This document shows positions 27,323 through 39,938 of a DNA stretch of 64,000 nucleotides, in pieces. The first letter of the stretch is position 1, and each line of letters begins with the position of its first letter. The notes below the pieces were generated by a model. It worked only from the letters and a program-made list of their open reading frames with translations. It was not told the DNA's origin and did no database searches. This DNA is from Hirsutella rhossiliensis (Eukaryota > Ascomycota > Sordariomycetes > Hypocreales > Ophiocordycipitaceae). The position numbers were made by a program, and so were the translations under genes. The stretch covers positions 2,790,001 through 2,854,000 of the forward strand of contig NW_025408675.1 of the NCBI RefSeq assembly GCF_020360975.1, given 5' to 3'.

Positions 27323-27890
27323 TATAAGGAACGGTGTTCTTAATATAAATAAAGCAGCTATAATATACTCTCCTAATTATATAAGCTAATAAGTAGTATA
27401 TTAATTATAGATAAAATCTTATCCTATAGAGCAAGAATCGCTCGTTATTTTGCATGTTATTATGCATTAAACGGGTTGCCGGTTATCGTATAATCGGGAA
27501 TCGAAGGAATAGAGCTAGCTTAGAATGCTAGCTAAGACCTCTTAAGAACACCGGCACGACCAACCTCCTCTAAACACGAATATCAGTGGAACTAAGACAC
27601 TTCTAGATTTACTCGAGATATCACGGAATTCCCTAGTCTTAGGGCTAGACGGCAGCCTAAATCTGGTCCCGAAAGGTTCTTCCGTTTAGCTATAATTATC
27701 TATATAAGACAGCATGTCCGCTAGTAAATAGATTAAGAATTATTAACTTTAACACCTCTTCTACATACTAATACACTACTAATAAATTCCGTTGAAAATC
27801 CTACCTTATACTCCTTCTTCCCCTCTATTACGTAGTCTTACGTGATTCCTTGATTTCCTAAAATTCCGCTTTTGCTTATATACCTTTAGA
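27323..27890 (+). repeat. Copia-2 3' LTR
   Basis: 568 bp, nearly the same as 21874-22441 but keeping more CA/TG (for example TGCATGTTATTATGCATT where the left copy reads TATATGTTATTATGCACT). Followed by the GTCTA duplication at 27891-27895. Confidence 0.95.
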
Positions 27891-28040
27891 GTCTAAAAGA
27901 GCCTAGGGACCTAAAAGGGCCCTTACTTTCCTCGAGTAAAGGGAGAAGTATAGAGCTAAGAACCTCCTCTATACGCTTACTAGCCCGAAGCCGTATTAGC
28001 TATGCCCTTACTATAAGGGCAGGCTATAGCTAAGAGGGTA

Positions 28041-28526
28041 TATTATAAAGTATAGCTTAAATTTATAGTTCTTAGAGATATCCCTTAGTAAGAGGGACTA
28101 AGGAAGCTAAAAACACCTAGTATAGAAGAAGGAAGAAGGAGCTAAAAAGAGGTATAGAAAGGAGGGTAGGGGTATAAGGGGAAGTAGAAGTAGCGATAGC
28201 TTCCTATAGAGGTAGCGAGAGATAAGATAGATATACCGGCAACGGCTAAAAAGGAGGGGAAAAACCGGTAAAAAGCTTAGTAGTTAAAAGGATATTAGTA
28301 GCTTCTTTAAGTAGGATCTTCTTTATTAATTAAGATACTAGACGGGTATAAAAAGGGGCGTTAGATAGAGGAAGGAAGGATAATTAAGGTAATATAATAA
28401 TTACTCCCCTACTATAATTACTGCTCCCGTAAGAATTAAATATCTCTGCCCTACCTATCCGACCCCTTACTTTTACTTTTACCTTTATATATTTTATATA
28501 TACTTCTCGTATCTCTCTTCGCGAGA
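28041..28526 (+). repeat. LTR of copia family A (3' LTR of Copia-A1)
   Basis: 486 bp, starts TATTATAAAG after a purine-rich tract and ends CTTCGCGAGA. Strongly RIP-mutated relative to the LTRs of Copia-A2. Confidence 0.85.
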
Positions 28527-28935
28527 ATATCACGAAAAAAGATATAGCCGCCTATTAGATATAAGCGATAGCGTTACTTAACGTATATAATATACGCGAT
28601 ATACCCCTTTAGGGATATTAGGTTAATTCGTCCTAGGATACCTAGATATCCTAGACTATAGCGGGAATTTTTATATAGGTAGGCCCTATACTAAAACCGC
28701 GCTTAACTACGCTAGCGGGACTTAAACTACGGGCCTTTTAAGTAGTACGCGCTAGGCTAGCTAAAAGAAGTATATACGTAGTTACCGGGAAGTTCTTAAA
28801 AGGGTAACCCCTCCGCCTAGGCTTATAACTATTACGAAAAAGATATCGCTACCTATTAGATATAAGCGATAGCGTTAATTAATATATATAGTATACGCGA
28901 TATACCCCCTTAGGTATCCCGGGATAAATTAACCC
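28527..28935 (-). mobile_element. TRIM-like short non-coding element with ~100-bp terminal direct repeats
   Basis: A ~409-bp unit with direct repeats at about 28527-28630 and 28830-28935 (shared GATATAAGCGATAGCGTTA and TACGCGATATACCCC). Read on the minus strand, the first repeat is followed directly by GTTATAAGCCTAGG, a copia-type initiator-tRNA primer site. The ~200-bp internal part has no ORF. That layout (short terminal repeats, primer site, no coding) fits a terminal-repeat retrotransposon in miniature. The internal part also has sequences resembling RNA polymerase III A and B boxes (minus strand, about 28717-28769), so a SINE-like origin is possible. Confidence 0.55.
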
Positions 28936-28940
28936 GATAT

Positions 28941-29416
28941 TATTACGAAGCGTAGCTTAATTTCGTAGTTCTCGGAGATATCCCTTAGCACGAGGGACCT
29001 AGGAAGCTAAAAAACAGGTTTTAAGGAAGGAGCTAAAAGGAGGTATAGAGAGGAGGGTAGGGGCAAGAGGGGAAGTAGAAGTAGCGATAGCTTCTTATAG
29101 AGGTAGCGAGAGATAAGACGGATATACTAGTAACGGCTAGAAAGGAGGGGAAAAACCGGTAAAAAGCTCGGTAGTCGAAAGGATATTAGTAGCTTCTTTA
29201 AGTAGGATCTTCTTTATTAATTAAGATGCTAGACGGGTATAAAGAGGGGCGTTAGATAGAGGAAAGAAGGATAATTAAAGCAATATAATAATTACTCCCC
29301 TACCGTAATTACTACTCCTATAAGAATTAAATTTCTCTGCCCTGCCTATCCGACCCCTTACTTTTAATTTTACCTTCGTGCATTTTTATATACTTTTTAT
29401 ATCTTTCTTTACGAGA
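28941..29416 (+). repeat. Copia-A2 5' LTR
   Basis: 476 bp, TATTACGAAG...CTTTACGAGA, followed directly by the tRNA primer site; preceded by target duplication GATAT. Confidence 0.9.
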
Positions 29417-29429
29417 GTTATAAGCCCGG

Positions 29430-32400
29430 GAGGAATAGAATTCCTATACCTTCCGGCTGCTATAAAAGGCACCTTTCTTATATCCCTCGTAGCTTCCTTT
29501 TACCCCTCTTATTAGAAAAGCCGATTTTTACCTAACTTTTCTATCCCCCCTCTTCCGTAATAATAACGAAAACCGACTCCTCTACCGTCCCTACGGTCTA
29601 TAGGACGATTCTTATAAAGCCCTAAGATTAGGATAAGTAGGTAAAGGAGCTATGGGCTCGTATAGATAGAACTATCTATAATTTAGTCTTCTTTAATAAG
29701 TAGGACCCTCTCGAGCCCCCTCTTTATCCTAGGGCAACGGAATTTATAGAGGGAGCTTCCCTCTTCTCTAAGCTAACCTCTATATAGCAGAGAGCTTTTT
29801 CTACTGCCTTAGGCGACTACGAGAGTTACCGAAAGGAATACCTTTACGAGACGAAGCTGCTAACTACTGCTCGTACGGTAATAACGGAATCCGTTAGTGC
29901 TATAAAGCTAATCTCTCTTTAAGAGGAAGAGACTCCTAGGCAGTAGCTTTTAAAGCTCGAGACCTCGATAGCTCCCTCGAGGGGCTATATAACTAACCGT
30001 ATTAGGAAGACCTATACGGTATATCTAAGAGCCTTTTCTACTAGGAACCTACTAGCTTCTTTATAGCTAGCTAAGTAGGAAGAAATCCTCGAGGAAGCTA
30101 ACTAATACTTCCTTATAGAAGCTCTTTCCGGCTAGTAGCTATAGGATATATCTCTGCTAATAAAGCCTATTAGTAACGGTTACTCGACTATCTTTCGAGA
30201 AGCTAGCCGGGAACTAAACGAAGAGGCTACTAGAGTATAATAGTAAGTAGTCTTATTCCTTCGTAGCTAGCACTCGACCTAGACGGCTCGACCTATAGCT
30301 GCTGCAGCCCCTATTGCTACGGCCCCCGCTACTGCTGTTACGGCTGTTGCTCCTTCGGCTCCTTCTCCCTCGAGAGCCTTAACACCGTTATTAACGGCTG
30401 CCCTAGTCCCGGCCCCGGCTCCGCCTCTTGCTCCGGGCCCGGCCCCGGTCCCGTTAGTTAGACAGGCCCGACTAGTCCCTTAATAGACCTTTTAGTCCGT
30501 TAGTCGAAAAATTAGGGAACTAGTCGAAATCGAACCTCTTCGTTAAAATTAGCAATAAGGGGTAAAAAGGGGAGGTTTTTAAGCAGACCTTCTAGATCGG
30601 GACGAGGATTCCTTAAAGAAACGAAAGACTAAGCGAAACGGCTACTTAGCCTATAAATCCCTAAGCTATCGATTATTATAATACTAGTAGGTCTTCGAGG
30701 AAAACTAACCTAAAGGATTTAACCCTTTAAAGAGGCTATAAGAAATAATATAATAGTCTCTTAAGGAGGACCCCTCGCTATAGAAGAAGATAGACGAGAT
30801 TCGGGTCGCTAAGAAATAGTAACTAACGCCGCTGCCCTTATTCGAGCCGTAAATTTAAGGAAAAATCGTTAGTATAGTAAATCCGGTATTCGTCTTCCCT
30901 ATAGATTAGTAAGACTAACCGTTAGGACCCTCCGACTATCCCCTACGAAAATTAGCTATCCTTAACTCTAGTGCTTCCCTCGATATTTATAATATACTCT
31001 TACGATTCCGGTCCTTTAAGAAGGCATAGAGGGAATATCTTATTACCGGGGAATTAACCGTATAGATAGAGGGATATAGAAGGGTAAATTTCACGATAAA
31101 ATTACTTAATAGGACTATATAAATTCTTCGACGAAAAAGGGTAGCTTTTTACCCTCGATTTTTAACGAGCTTAATTTCCTTCCGCCTTCTTTAAGAGAAA
31201 GGAATCTTCTAAGATATAACGTCTAAGCCTACGAGGCTAGTCTAGAAGAATTAGACTATTAGGCTTATCGAGGAGAAATTCGGTTAATTTATTCTCGAAT
31301 TCCGACCTATCCTTAGGAAGGAATCTCTCGAGAAGTTAGCTTTCCCTGCTTAAAGGAGGGTAGGTTTAAAGGACCCTCTTCCGGCAGCCTAAGGAGACGG
31401 TCTTCTTTAGCACGCACGACTTAGTTACAGGCCCTAGCTTTATATAAGCTAGGATAATAAGGCGTACGAATAAGGGGCCTAAAGACCGTTAAATGCGAAT
31501 ACTACGGCTAAGGAAAGACTAGGAGACGAATTTCTAAACGAACGCCTTTACGGCCGGACTAGCCGTATAAGGAAATTTAGGTCGACTAGACCGACGTCTC
31601 TAGGGATTAGGAAAGCTTCGTTAGGGTAATGTTTTTTATAGACGCTTTTTTAGGGATGGTTTTCCCCTATTTCTTACGGACCTACCTAAGTAAGTATAAC
31701 TAGTCTGCCCTTTAGGACTTCGTTAACTAGATAAAATCCTACTTTAGCTACGAGGTAAAGAAGATACGGTCTAACGGAGAGCTATTTACGAAGGATATCT
31801 TAAATTAGCTTCGAAAAGGGCATTTACCCTCCCGTTAGCACCGAATACCTAGGCCTAGAATAGAGGGGCAAAAAGATTAGGGGGTGCTATAATAGAAAGG
31901 GCCTATACGATAAGACTTACTATAAGGCTTCTATACGACCTTTAGAGGGAAGTCGTTAAGACCGCCTATTACCTTCGGAACCGGACCCTTAGAGGGACTA
32001 CCTAAGGAATAGACTAGAAATCCCCCTTTAAGCTCTTTACGAAGAAGAGGGCCTCGCTAGCCTACCTTTATACCTACGGCTATAAGGTATACGCAATAAC
32101 TACCGATATATAGCTAAAAAGGAAGAAGAAAAGAAAGCTTAATCCGAGAGCCTTTATTAGTTACCTCGTTAGTTATAATTCTATAAATATCTTTTAAATC
32201 TAGATTCCTCTTCTACGGAAGGTTATTTTAACTAGGGATATGATTTTCGACGAATCTAGCTTCTTCGACGGAAAGAGGGATTAATAGCCCCTTACTCTCT
32301 TAACGTTAGCTAATTTAGAAGATTTAAATCCCCCCTTCTAAACAGTCTTAAGAAGAGGTCCTAGATAAAGAAACGGAAGAAGAAACCGATATCGAAGTAG

Positions 32401-34460
32401 TTAAGGATAACGGCGACTTCGAAGAAGAAGAGGAAGCTGCTAGATTAGATAGTCTAGATAAAGAAGGAGACTATAGGAAAGTAGTAGAGCTAGAATACGC
32501 CTACCTCCCTACGCCTCCTCTTATAGAATAAGAAGAAGATCTAGAAGTAGCTTTTTTAGTTAGTCTTCCCGTCTCGACCCCTAAGGGGGTAGGAAAGGCA
32601 CCTCTCTCGAAGGATTACCTAGCTGCCTTTTTATCCCTGCTTCGAGAAGTAAAGGAAGGTATAGGGCCTAATACGGATACTAAAGAAGACTAACTACTCC
32701 CCTATTTCGATCGTTTTTCCGACTTCTATCTAACGCCTATAGAAGACGGTTCCTACGGAGCATTTATAGCAGGCCGGCTCTTTAAGCTATAGCTATTAGC
32801 AAGGAAGGTATATAAAAGAGACCTCCTAGACCTACTAGCAAACTAGAAGCAGCTAGAAAAACACCCCTTTAGAGACTAGTTTTTCTAGGCCTAGAAAGAC
32901 TACCTAGCCTTATACGAGGAAATAGGGTCTTTTAAAGAGGTCCTTAAGGAAAAGGCAAGAGGAAAATAGGTCCTTAGCTATAAGTAGGTCTTTATCTATA
33001 AGACTAATAAATATAGCTTCCTTTAGAAGTATAAAGCCCGGCTAGTTATCTATAGGAATTAATAGGAAAAAGGGGATCTACCTACTAAGGCAACCACCCT
33101 AGTAAGGATGTCTTTTCGGACCCTTATAGCTATAGTAGTAGAATTCGACCTCGAGCTCGATTAGATAGATATAGTTAACGCCTTCGTTAACTACCCTCTC
33201 GAGGAAGAAGAAGTTATCTATATACGACTTCCTCCTAGTTTCTAATAACTAGGAAAGGTTCTATAGCTTAGGAAAGCTCTATATAGACTATAAAGATTAC
33301 CCCTTCTTTAGTAATAGCATTTAATAGGTTCCGTCGAAGCCCTAGGCTTTACGAAAGTCCCTTAGGAACCGTATATAATATAGAAGGGTAAAATTATAGT
33401 CTTCTTCTACGTCGACGATATTATCTAGGCCTACCCGAAAGAGGAAGAAGCTATTACTAGGGAGGCTATATAAGGCCTATAATAAAGGTATAAAATAACT
33501 AGGCTAGGGGAGCTAAAGTAGTTCCTAGGGATACGAACCCTTTAGAATAGGTCCTAACGGACTATCTAGCTTACCTAAGACGCCTATATCGATAAGGTCG
33601 CTTATAAATTCCTCCTTAATTCCCTTAATAAGAAGCTTCCCTCTACGCCTATATTAGATAAAGAGCTTTTACCTAATCCGTCCTTTTAAGCTAGGGAGTA
33701 AGAGAAACACTAATATTAATAAAGGTAGGCTCCTACTTTTTAGCTATTTCTACTAGACCGGATATCTCTTTTACGGTCTCCTAGCTAGCTAAGTATAACT
33801 AGAATCCTAGCCCTAGGTATTAAGAAGTAGTAGATAGAGCTATCCTTTATCTTTATTTAACGAGATTATATAGTCTACGCCTAGGAGGGTAGGGAAGGAA
33901 ATAAGCTACCGAAATCTTCCTCTATTCGAGCGATTTATCCTTTACGGATAATTTATTAGATAGAAAAAGCTTATAGGGGTATATTATATCCCTTTTTAAA
34001 GGAACTATTGCTTAGAGAGCTTTGAAGTAAGCTACTATTACTATATTAAGCATAGAAGCAGAGGTACTAGCTCTTTTAAAAGCGTTAAAAGAAGCGATTT
34101 TCCTTAGCCGGCTACTAATATCGTTACAACTATAAATTCCGTCCCTATTAGCTATAGAATACGATAACACGCAGACTATACGAATTCTTATAAAGGAAAA
34201 TAGTAAGCTATTAACCTAGCTATAGTATATCGATATCTACTAGCATTAGTTACGCTAAGAGGTCTAAAGGGGACTTATTTCCGTCCGTTAGGTTCTAACG
34301 GTATCGATAAAAGCCAACGGTCTTACGAAGCCCTTACTAAAGTAGAAGCTAGCTGTCTTTTTATAGTAAATTAGGCTAGAAGACGTTCGAGAGAAGCTGT
34401 CCTTAGAAGCCCGCCTTAAGAATCTACGCGAGGAGCTAATAGTACGTAGGAGGAAGGAGA
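29430..34460 (+). pseudogene. Copia-A2 gag-pol polyprotein, RIP-inactivated
   Basis: Gag reads well around 29640-30300 despite stops. The Ala/Pro-rich tail near 30290-30470 may be a linker. The integrase core is recognisable at about 31560-31990, including an NRGAKRLGG stretch (about 31855-31885) that resembles the copia integrase motif. Reverse transcriptase spans about 32980-33560, with a YVDD box (FFYVDDII) near 33404-33425, and RNase H lies around 33880-34110. TAA/TAG codons occur throughout at Gln/Trp positions. YVDD survives because its codons contain no CA or TG. Confidence 0.85.
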
Positions 34461-34761
34461 CGTCTATAGCCGAAGAGAGGAATTAGGACTTATCCTAAAG
34501 GAGGGCCCCTAGCTTAATTAGGACTTATTCTTCTTAAGGCCCCTTTTAGGGACTTATCCTTAGAAAGCCCCCTTTCTTATAGGACTTAATTTCCTCCTTA
34601 GGCCCCTTTTTCCTAAAGTAGGTCTAAAAGAGCCCGGGGCTAAAACCCGGATTTCTCGAGTAAGGGATAAGTATAGACTAAGACCTCCTCTATACGCTTA
34701 CTAGCCTAAAGCCGTATTAGCTATGCCCTTACTATAAGGGCAGGCTATAGCTAAGGGGGTG

Positions 34762-35227
34762 TGTCGCGAAGCGTGGCCTAATTTCGTAGTTCTCGGAGAT
34801 ATCCCTTAGCACGAGGGACCTAGGAAGCTAAAAAACAGGTTTTAAGGAAGGAGCTAAAAGGAGGTATAGAGAGGAGGGTAGGGGCAGAGGGAAGTAGAAG
34901 TAGCGATAGCTTCCTAAGTGCGAGAGATAAGACGGATATACTAGTAACGGCTAGAAAGGAGGAAAAACCGGTAAAAGCTCAGTAGTTAAAAGGATATTAG
35001 TAGCTTCTTTAAGTAGGATCTTCTTTATTAATTAAGATACTAGACGGGTATAAAGAGGGGCGTTAGATAGAGGAAAGAAGGATAATTAAGGCAATATAAT
35101 AATTACTCCCTTACCGTAATTACTACTCCTATAAGAATTAAATCTCTCTGCCCTACCTATCCGACCCCTTACTTTTAATTTTACCTTTATATATTTTTAT
35201 ATACTTCTTATATCTCTCTTCGTAAGA
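34762..35227 (+). repeat. Copia-A2 3' LTR
   Basis: 466 bp, starts TGTCGCGAAG (the TG is preserved here) after a GGGGG tract and ends CTTCGTAAGA; followed by target duplication GATAT. Small deletions relative to the 5' LTR lie around 34890-34930. Confidence 0.9.
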
Positions 35228-35232
35228 GATAT

Positions 35233-35315
35233 CCTTAAAGGGGTATATCGCGTATACTATATACGTTAATTAACGCTATCGATTATATTTAATAAGCGGC
35301 TATATCTTTTTCGTA
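35233..35315 (+). repeat. S-type terminal repeat fragment
   Basis: About 83 bp, the reverse complement of the repeats in the TRIM-like element at 28527-28935 and similar to 10047-10118. It sits between the GATAT duplication of Copia-A2 and gypsy alpha pol, marking the right edge of the inserted block in alpha. Confidence 0.65.
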
Positions 35316-38300
35316 ATAAGTATAATATAATAAGATCTAAGGACCTTATATATAGTAACGGTAAGCTATAGTAACTAAATAATATTAGATATCTAAATCG
35401 CGGGATATTATATATATATACTTTTAAATTATAGCGTAATAAGTAATTATATTTTACTTAAAGTCGTTAATTATTACTAACTTATATAAAGATATAAGAA
35501 AGATCTATATAAACTTATAAATATTAAAAGAGAGGCTTTTAACTATAATAATAGAATTATTAATATAGAGATTAATTACCTTAATATTAATATCTAGAGC
35601 TATAATAAATAAGTTAACTTAAATATTATAGATATTAAAGAATATAACCTTATATTAAGGCTTTTATAACTATAAGAGAGCAACCTATTAATTAACTAGA
35701 AAACTAGCTAGCTATATTAAAATAAAGATATAAGTTTCTAAGACTAGTAGATTTAAAAGAAAGTAAACTTTTATAATAGTTTAGCTATTAAATAAGATAA
35801 AAGGGATAACCGTTTAAGTAAATTATTATAGGCTTTAGCGATATAAATAAAGATAGTAACCGAACTAATAAATATAAAATCGATTAATAAGACCTATATA
35901 CTAACTAATATAGCTATATAACTTAGTATTTAATATAAATAGAATAAAGGATATAATATAAAGATCTAAAGAGTTATTACTACTTTAAGGAAAGACCTTA
36001 AATAAATTAATAAAGAGCTTAAGTTAAGAGAAACTAGCTCTTAAAAGAAAGAATAAAGCTTATAAGATAGAATAAAGAATATCCCTTAGGAATACTAGAA
36101 ATATAATAAACTCTTTAAGGAAGAACTTAAGATAGGGTTGCTTAAATATAGCTAATAAGACTATAAAATCTATCTTAAGGATAGAATAACGCTAACGTTT
36201 TATAAGATCTATAACTTAAACGAAAAGTAACTATAAGCGCTATACGACTACCTTAATAAGAATCTATAAAAGGGATATATATAAACGTTAATATCTAAAG
36301 TAAGCTACCTAGTTATATTTATTTTAAAGAAAAATAGTAAGCTATAACTAGTTATCGACTATAAACGCTTAAACGATATTATAATAAAAGACTAAATACT
36401 ATTACCGCTTATATTAAAACTATAAGATTAACTATATAGTAAAAAATAGTTTATAGCCTTTAACCTTAAAGGCGCTTATAACTTAATATATATAAAAAAA
36501 GGATATAAATAGATAATAGCCTTTAGAACGAAATTTAGACTATTTAAATATTTAGTAATACTATTTAGACTTATAAATATACTAGCTACCTTTTAATAAA
36601 TAATTAATAATATCCTATATAAATACTTAGATATCTTTATAGTAGTATACTTAGATAATATCCTAATCTTCTTAGAAACCCTAGAAGAATATAAGGAATA
36701 CGTTTATAAGGTACTCTATATACTTTAAAATATAAAGTTATTAGTTAAACTAAAGAAAAGTAAGTTCTATATATAAGAAGTAAACTTCCTTAGATATATA
36801 ATCTTACTAAGAGAGATATAAATATAATAAGATAAAATTAACTTAGTTAAAGAATAGCTAATACTAAAGAACGTTAAGGATAAATAAAGTTTCTTAGGAT
36901 TTATAAATTACTACTAACGATTTATTAAAGATTTTAGAAAGATCGTAATACTACTATATAACTTAATAAAGTAGGAAAAAGAATTTATATAGGATAATAA
37001 AGCTAATAAAGCTTTTAAATATATTAAGACTATAATTATATAAGAACTAGTTTTAACTACCTTTAATCTAAAATAATAAATCGAACTTAAAACTAATATA
37101 TTAGACTTTATTTTAAGAGTATAAATTAAATAAAAAGATAATAAAGGAAGACTACGACTAATTATATTTTACTCGAAAAAGCTATATAGCGTAGAACTTA
37201 ATTACCCTATCTATAATAAAGAATTCCTTATAATTATTTAAGCTTTTAAGGAATTTTAATACTACCTTCTTAAAAGTAAATATAAAGTTAAGGTCTATCT
37301 AGATTATAAGAATATCTTATATTTTATAACGATATAATAGTTAAACGGACGATAGATCTAATAAGCTAAATACTTATTAGAATTCGACTATAAAATAATC
37401 TATAAAAAAGGAATAGAAAACGGTCGAGCTAATACTCTTAGTTAATAAAGTAACTATAATATAAAGGTACTTATAGTAAAAAGATAGCTCTTAGAAATTA
37501 ATAAAAATAAGAACTACTAGTAATAAGAGCTAAATATAATATTTAAAGTATAACCCGATAACTTAATATATTAAAAGATCCTAAAATAGATAAAATAATA
37601 TAAAGTACTAAATAGATATAATATAAAATATTTAGAAGTTCTAATATATAAAAATAAAATCTAGATACTACTAGAATTATAAGATAAAGTTATATAAGAT
37701 ATATATAAATATTTAATATAGAGATACTAAGGAGTCTAAAGAATAATAAAACGGATTAAATAATAATATAACTTTTTATAGCTTAAGGAAGTAGTATAAT
37801 AAGTTATTAAAAAAATATAAACTTTATATATAAAGTAAAGCTAAATAATATAAACTATATAAAGAACTATAACCGCTACTAGTACTAGAAAAACTATAGG
37901 ATTTAATAGCTTTCGACTATATTATAAAGCTACTACTATTAAAAGAACCTATAACTAACGTTAAGTATAATAGTATATTTATTATTACTAATAAACTAAT
38001 ATAGTATAGATACTTCTTACTATATAAAAAAGTAAGTAATATAAAAGAGCTAGTAGATATATTCCTATAAATAATTATTAGTAATTATAAACTATTAAAC
38101 GAGATTATCTTTAATAAAGGAAGTATATTTATAGCTAAGTTTTAGTAAGCTCTTATAGTATAATTAAGGATAAAATATGAGCTTAGTATAGCTTATTACC
38201 TCTAAATAAATAAATAAATAAAACGACTTAACTAAACGCTTAAGTAATATCTATAATACTATATTAGCTACGAATAAAATAATTAAGTTAAATAGCTACT

Positions 38301-38940
38301 AATAATATAACTAGCTTATAATAGCTTAGTTATAGAAATAACTAAGCTCTTACTAGTATACGCTAGTTATAGATATAACCTAAAAGTATTTAAGGTTACG
38401 TAATAAGGACTATAAGCGGAATAAGTAATACTATAAGTAGATTAGCTATAAAAATTATATAAAGAAATATAATAAGAACTTTAATTTATTAAAGAATAAA
38501 TATCTACTTACTATAATTAGAAAAGATTATAGGGATTAATCTTTTAAGAAAGAGATATAGTCTACCTTATATAACGAAATATTAAAATAAAATAACTAAG
38601 TAATAAATTAGATTTTAAGAAACTTAAACTATTTAAAGTTAAGAAAACTATTTTAAAAGTTAACTATAAACTTATACTATTAATAGTAATATAGATATAC
38701 CTAATATTTTATATCTTATTATTAGAACTAGTACTATAAAACGCTAAACTATAGGAAAAAATTAAAGTCTATAATAATTAAGAATATAAAATAGAATAAA
38801 TACTAAATATAAGAAAATAAGGTTAGTAATAAGAATACCTTATTAAATAAAAAGGATATAAACTAAAGGAAAATACCTAAGAACTACTTAAGTATTTAAC
38901 TTACTATAGTTCTTTACTTTAATAGTTCTACTAAGTAAAC
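35316..38940 (+). pseudogene. Gypsy alpha pol: RT, RNase H, integrase, chromodomain; RIP-inactivated
   Basis: Colinear with 45061-48690. The reverse transcriptase catalytic box reads YLDN near 36650-36665 (YLDD expected) followed by ILIF. RNase H runs about 37080-37450 and ends in an EFDYKI region. The integrase zinc-binding and core domains occupy about 37690-38400. A chromodomain is readable near 38785-38920 (EYLIK..GY), which identifies a chromovirus. Trp and Gln codons are mostly TAA/TAG. Confidence 0.85.
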
Positions 38941-39468
38941 CTTTACTTAGAAATATAAGGTTACTAAGAATAGTATCTTAGTTTAATATATCTAAAGTAC
39001 TAAATAATTAAACCTTACTAATAGTAATAGTTTCTTTATTTAATAAATAAACCGATTTATCTTAAAAAGAACGCGTTATACTATCTTCTTTATTAATAGC
39101 TTATATACCTTACTAAAATAACTTATTACCTTAGTCCTTTAAGAAACGCTTTTATTTTTAAATCTAAGCTAAGCGAGCTATCGCTTTCTTTAATGCTTTT
39201 TTTACTTTCTATTTATTTAAATTAATCTTTTACTATTAATTTATAATATAATAAACTAAAAAAAAAGGAATATTAGTAAAAAGAATAATAAGGAAGGAAA
39301 GGGATAAAATAAATAAGTAAACGCTATATTATAACTATTATAAGAACGGCCTATAAAGGTATATTTAAAATACTAATTAAAACGATCGCCGACCTTATAA
39401 GTTAAGCTTAACTAAAAATAATAAGAGTAAAGTATAACTTTAATACTATAGATCTTAGTCTAGGATAC
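38941..39468. other. Gypsy alpha 3' UTR, first part
   Basis: Non-coding RIP-mutated sequence after the chromodomain, interrupted at 39469 by gypsy beta and resuming at 49864. No other feature was recognised in it. Confidence 0.6.
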
Positions 39469-39938
39469 TATTATAACTATAGTTAGCGGGCTATAAGAGA
39501 GCCGGCTATATTTATATAATAAGGCGGCTCGGAATAATAGTTAGGATAAGAAGTTACTTAGGCTTAGCTTACTTAGAGCGTATATAAGCTAAGTAAGCCT
39601 TATATAGATAAATTACTACTTAGGAGTATAGCTTATAAGTAAGCTATAGTAAGCTATAAAGGGGATTATAGCTAGGACCGTAATCTAAGGATAGTCTTTA
39701 TAGGTATATATAGCTACCTACTTTTACTCCTTTAAATAGATAGCTCTCTAGCTTTTAATATAGATCTTTATTATAATTCTATCTTTAATTCTAATTACTT
39801 AGTTATAGTCTATAGTCTATAACCTCTAACTTATTACTAACGTAATATACTTATTATTGCTTAGACCACGCCCTATTATATCTACTAATATAAACCCCTC
39901 GATAGGTTTATCCCTTAAGAATAATACTAGTTATTATA
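39469..39938 (+). repeat. Gypsy beta 5' LTR
   Basis: 470 bp, TATTATAAC...GTTATTATA; preceded by target duplication GATAC. Confidence 0.9.

Larger units (their letters stand above)
21874..27890 (+). mobile_element. Copia-2: complete Ty1/copia element nested in Copia-A1
   Basis: 6017 bp with two 568-bp LTRs (21874-22441 and 27323-27890) and a 5-bp duplication GTCTA on both sides. A primer binding site (GGTTATAAGCCC, 22442 on) follows the left LTR and a short purine tract (AAGGGG) precedes the right one. The domain order protease, integrase, RT, RNase H is that of copia, not gypsy. It is less RIP-mutated than the elements around it and is therefore probably among the youngest insertions, but its frames are still broken. 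Confidence 0.95.
10119..28526 (+). mobile_element. Copia-A1: Ty1/copia element split by a LINE and by Copia-2
   Basis: Three segments form one element: 10119-10181 (primer site and 5' UTR), 16728-21873 (gag and pol) and 27891-28526 (3' UTR and A-type LTR). Gag is readable at 16900-17600, integrase around 18850-19260 and reverse transcriptase with a YIDD box near 20685-20700; RNase H lies near 21180-21400. All frames carry many TAA/TAG. The internal region is colinear with complete Copia-A2 (29417-34761). The 5' LTR is not the A type; a short S-type repeat stands in its place. Confidence 0.8.
28941..35227 (+). mobile_element. Copia-A2: complete Ty1/copia element
   Basis: 6287 bp with A-type LTRs at 28941-29416 and 34762-35227, flanked by GATAT (28936-28940 and 35228-35232). 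The primer site GTTATAAGCCCGGG starts at 29417. Internal order is gag, integrase, RT, RNase H. It inserted into a pair of inverted S-type repeats, which now lie on both sides. It retains more CG-rich and some TG/CA positions than Copia-A1 and A3, so it is the best reference copy of the family in this window. Confidence 0.9.

Noticed and set aside
28717..28769. Possible tRNA gene on the minus strand (A-box and B-box-like sequences)
   Set aside because: The spacing between boxes is about nine bases too short and a D-arm plus anticodon arm cannot be drawn; it is kept only as a remark on the TRIM-like element.
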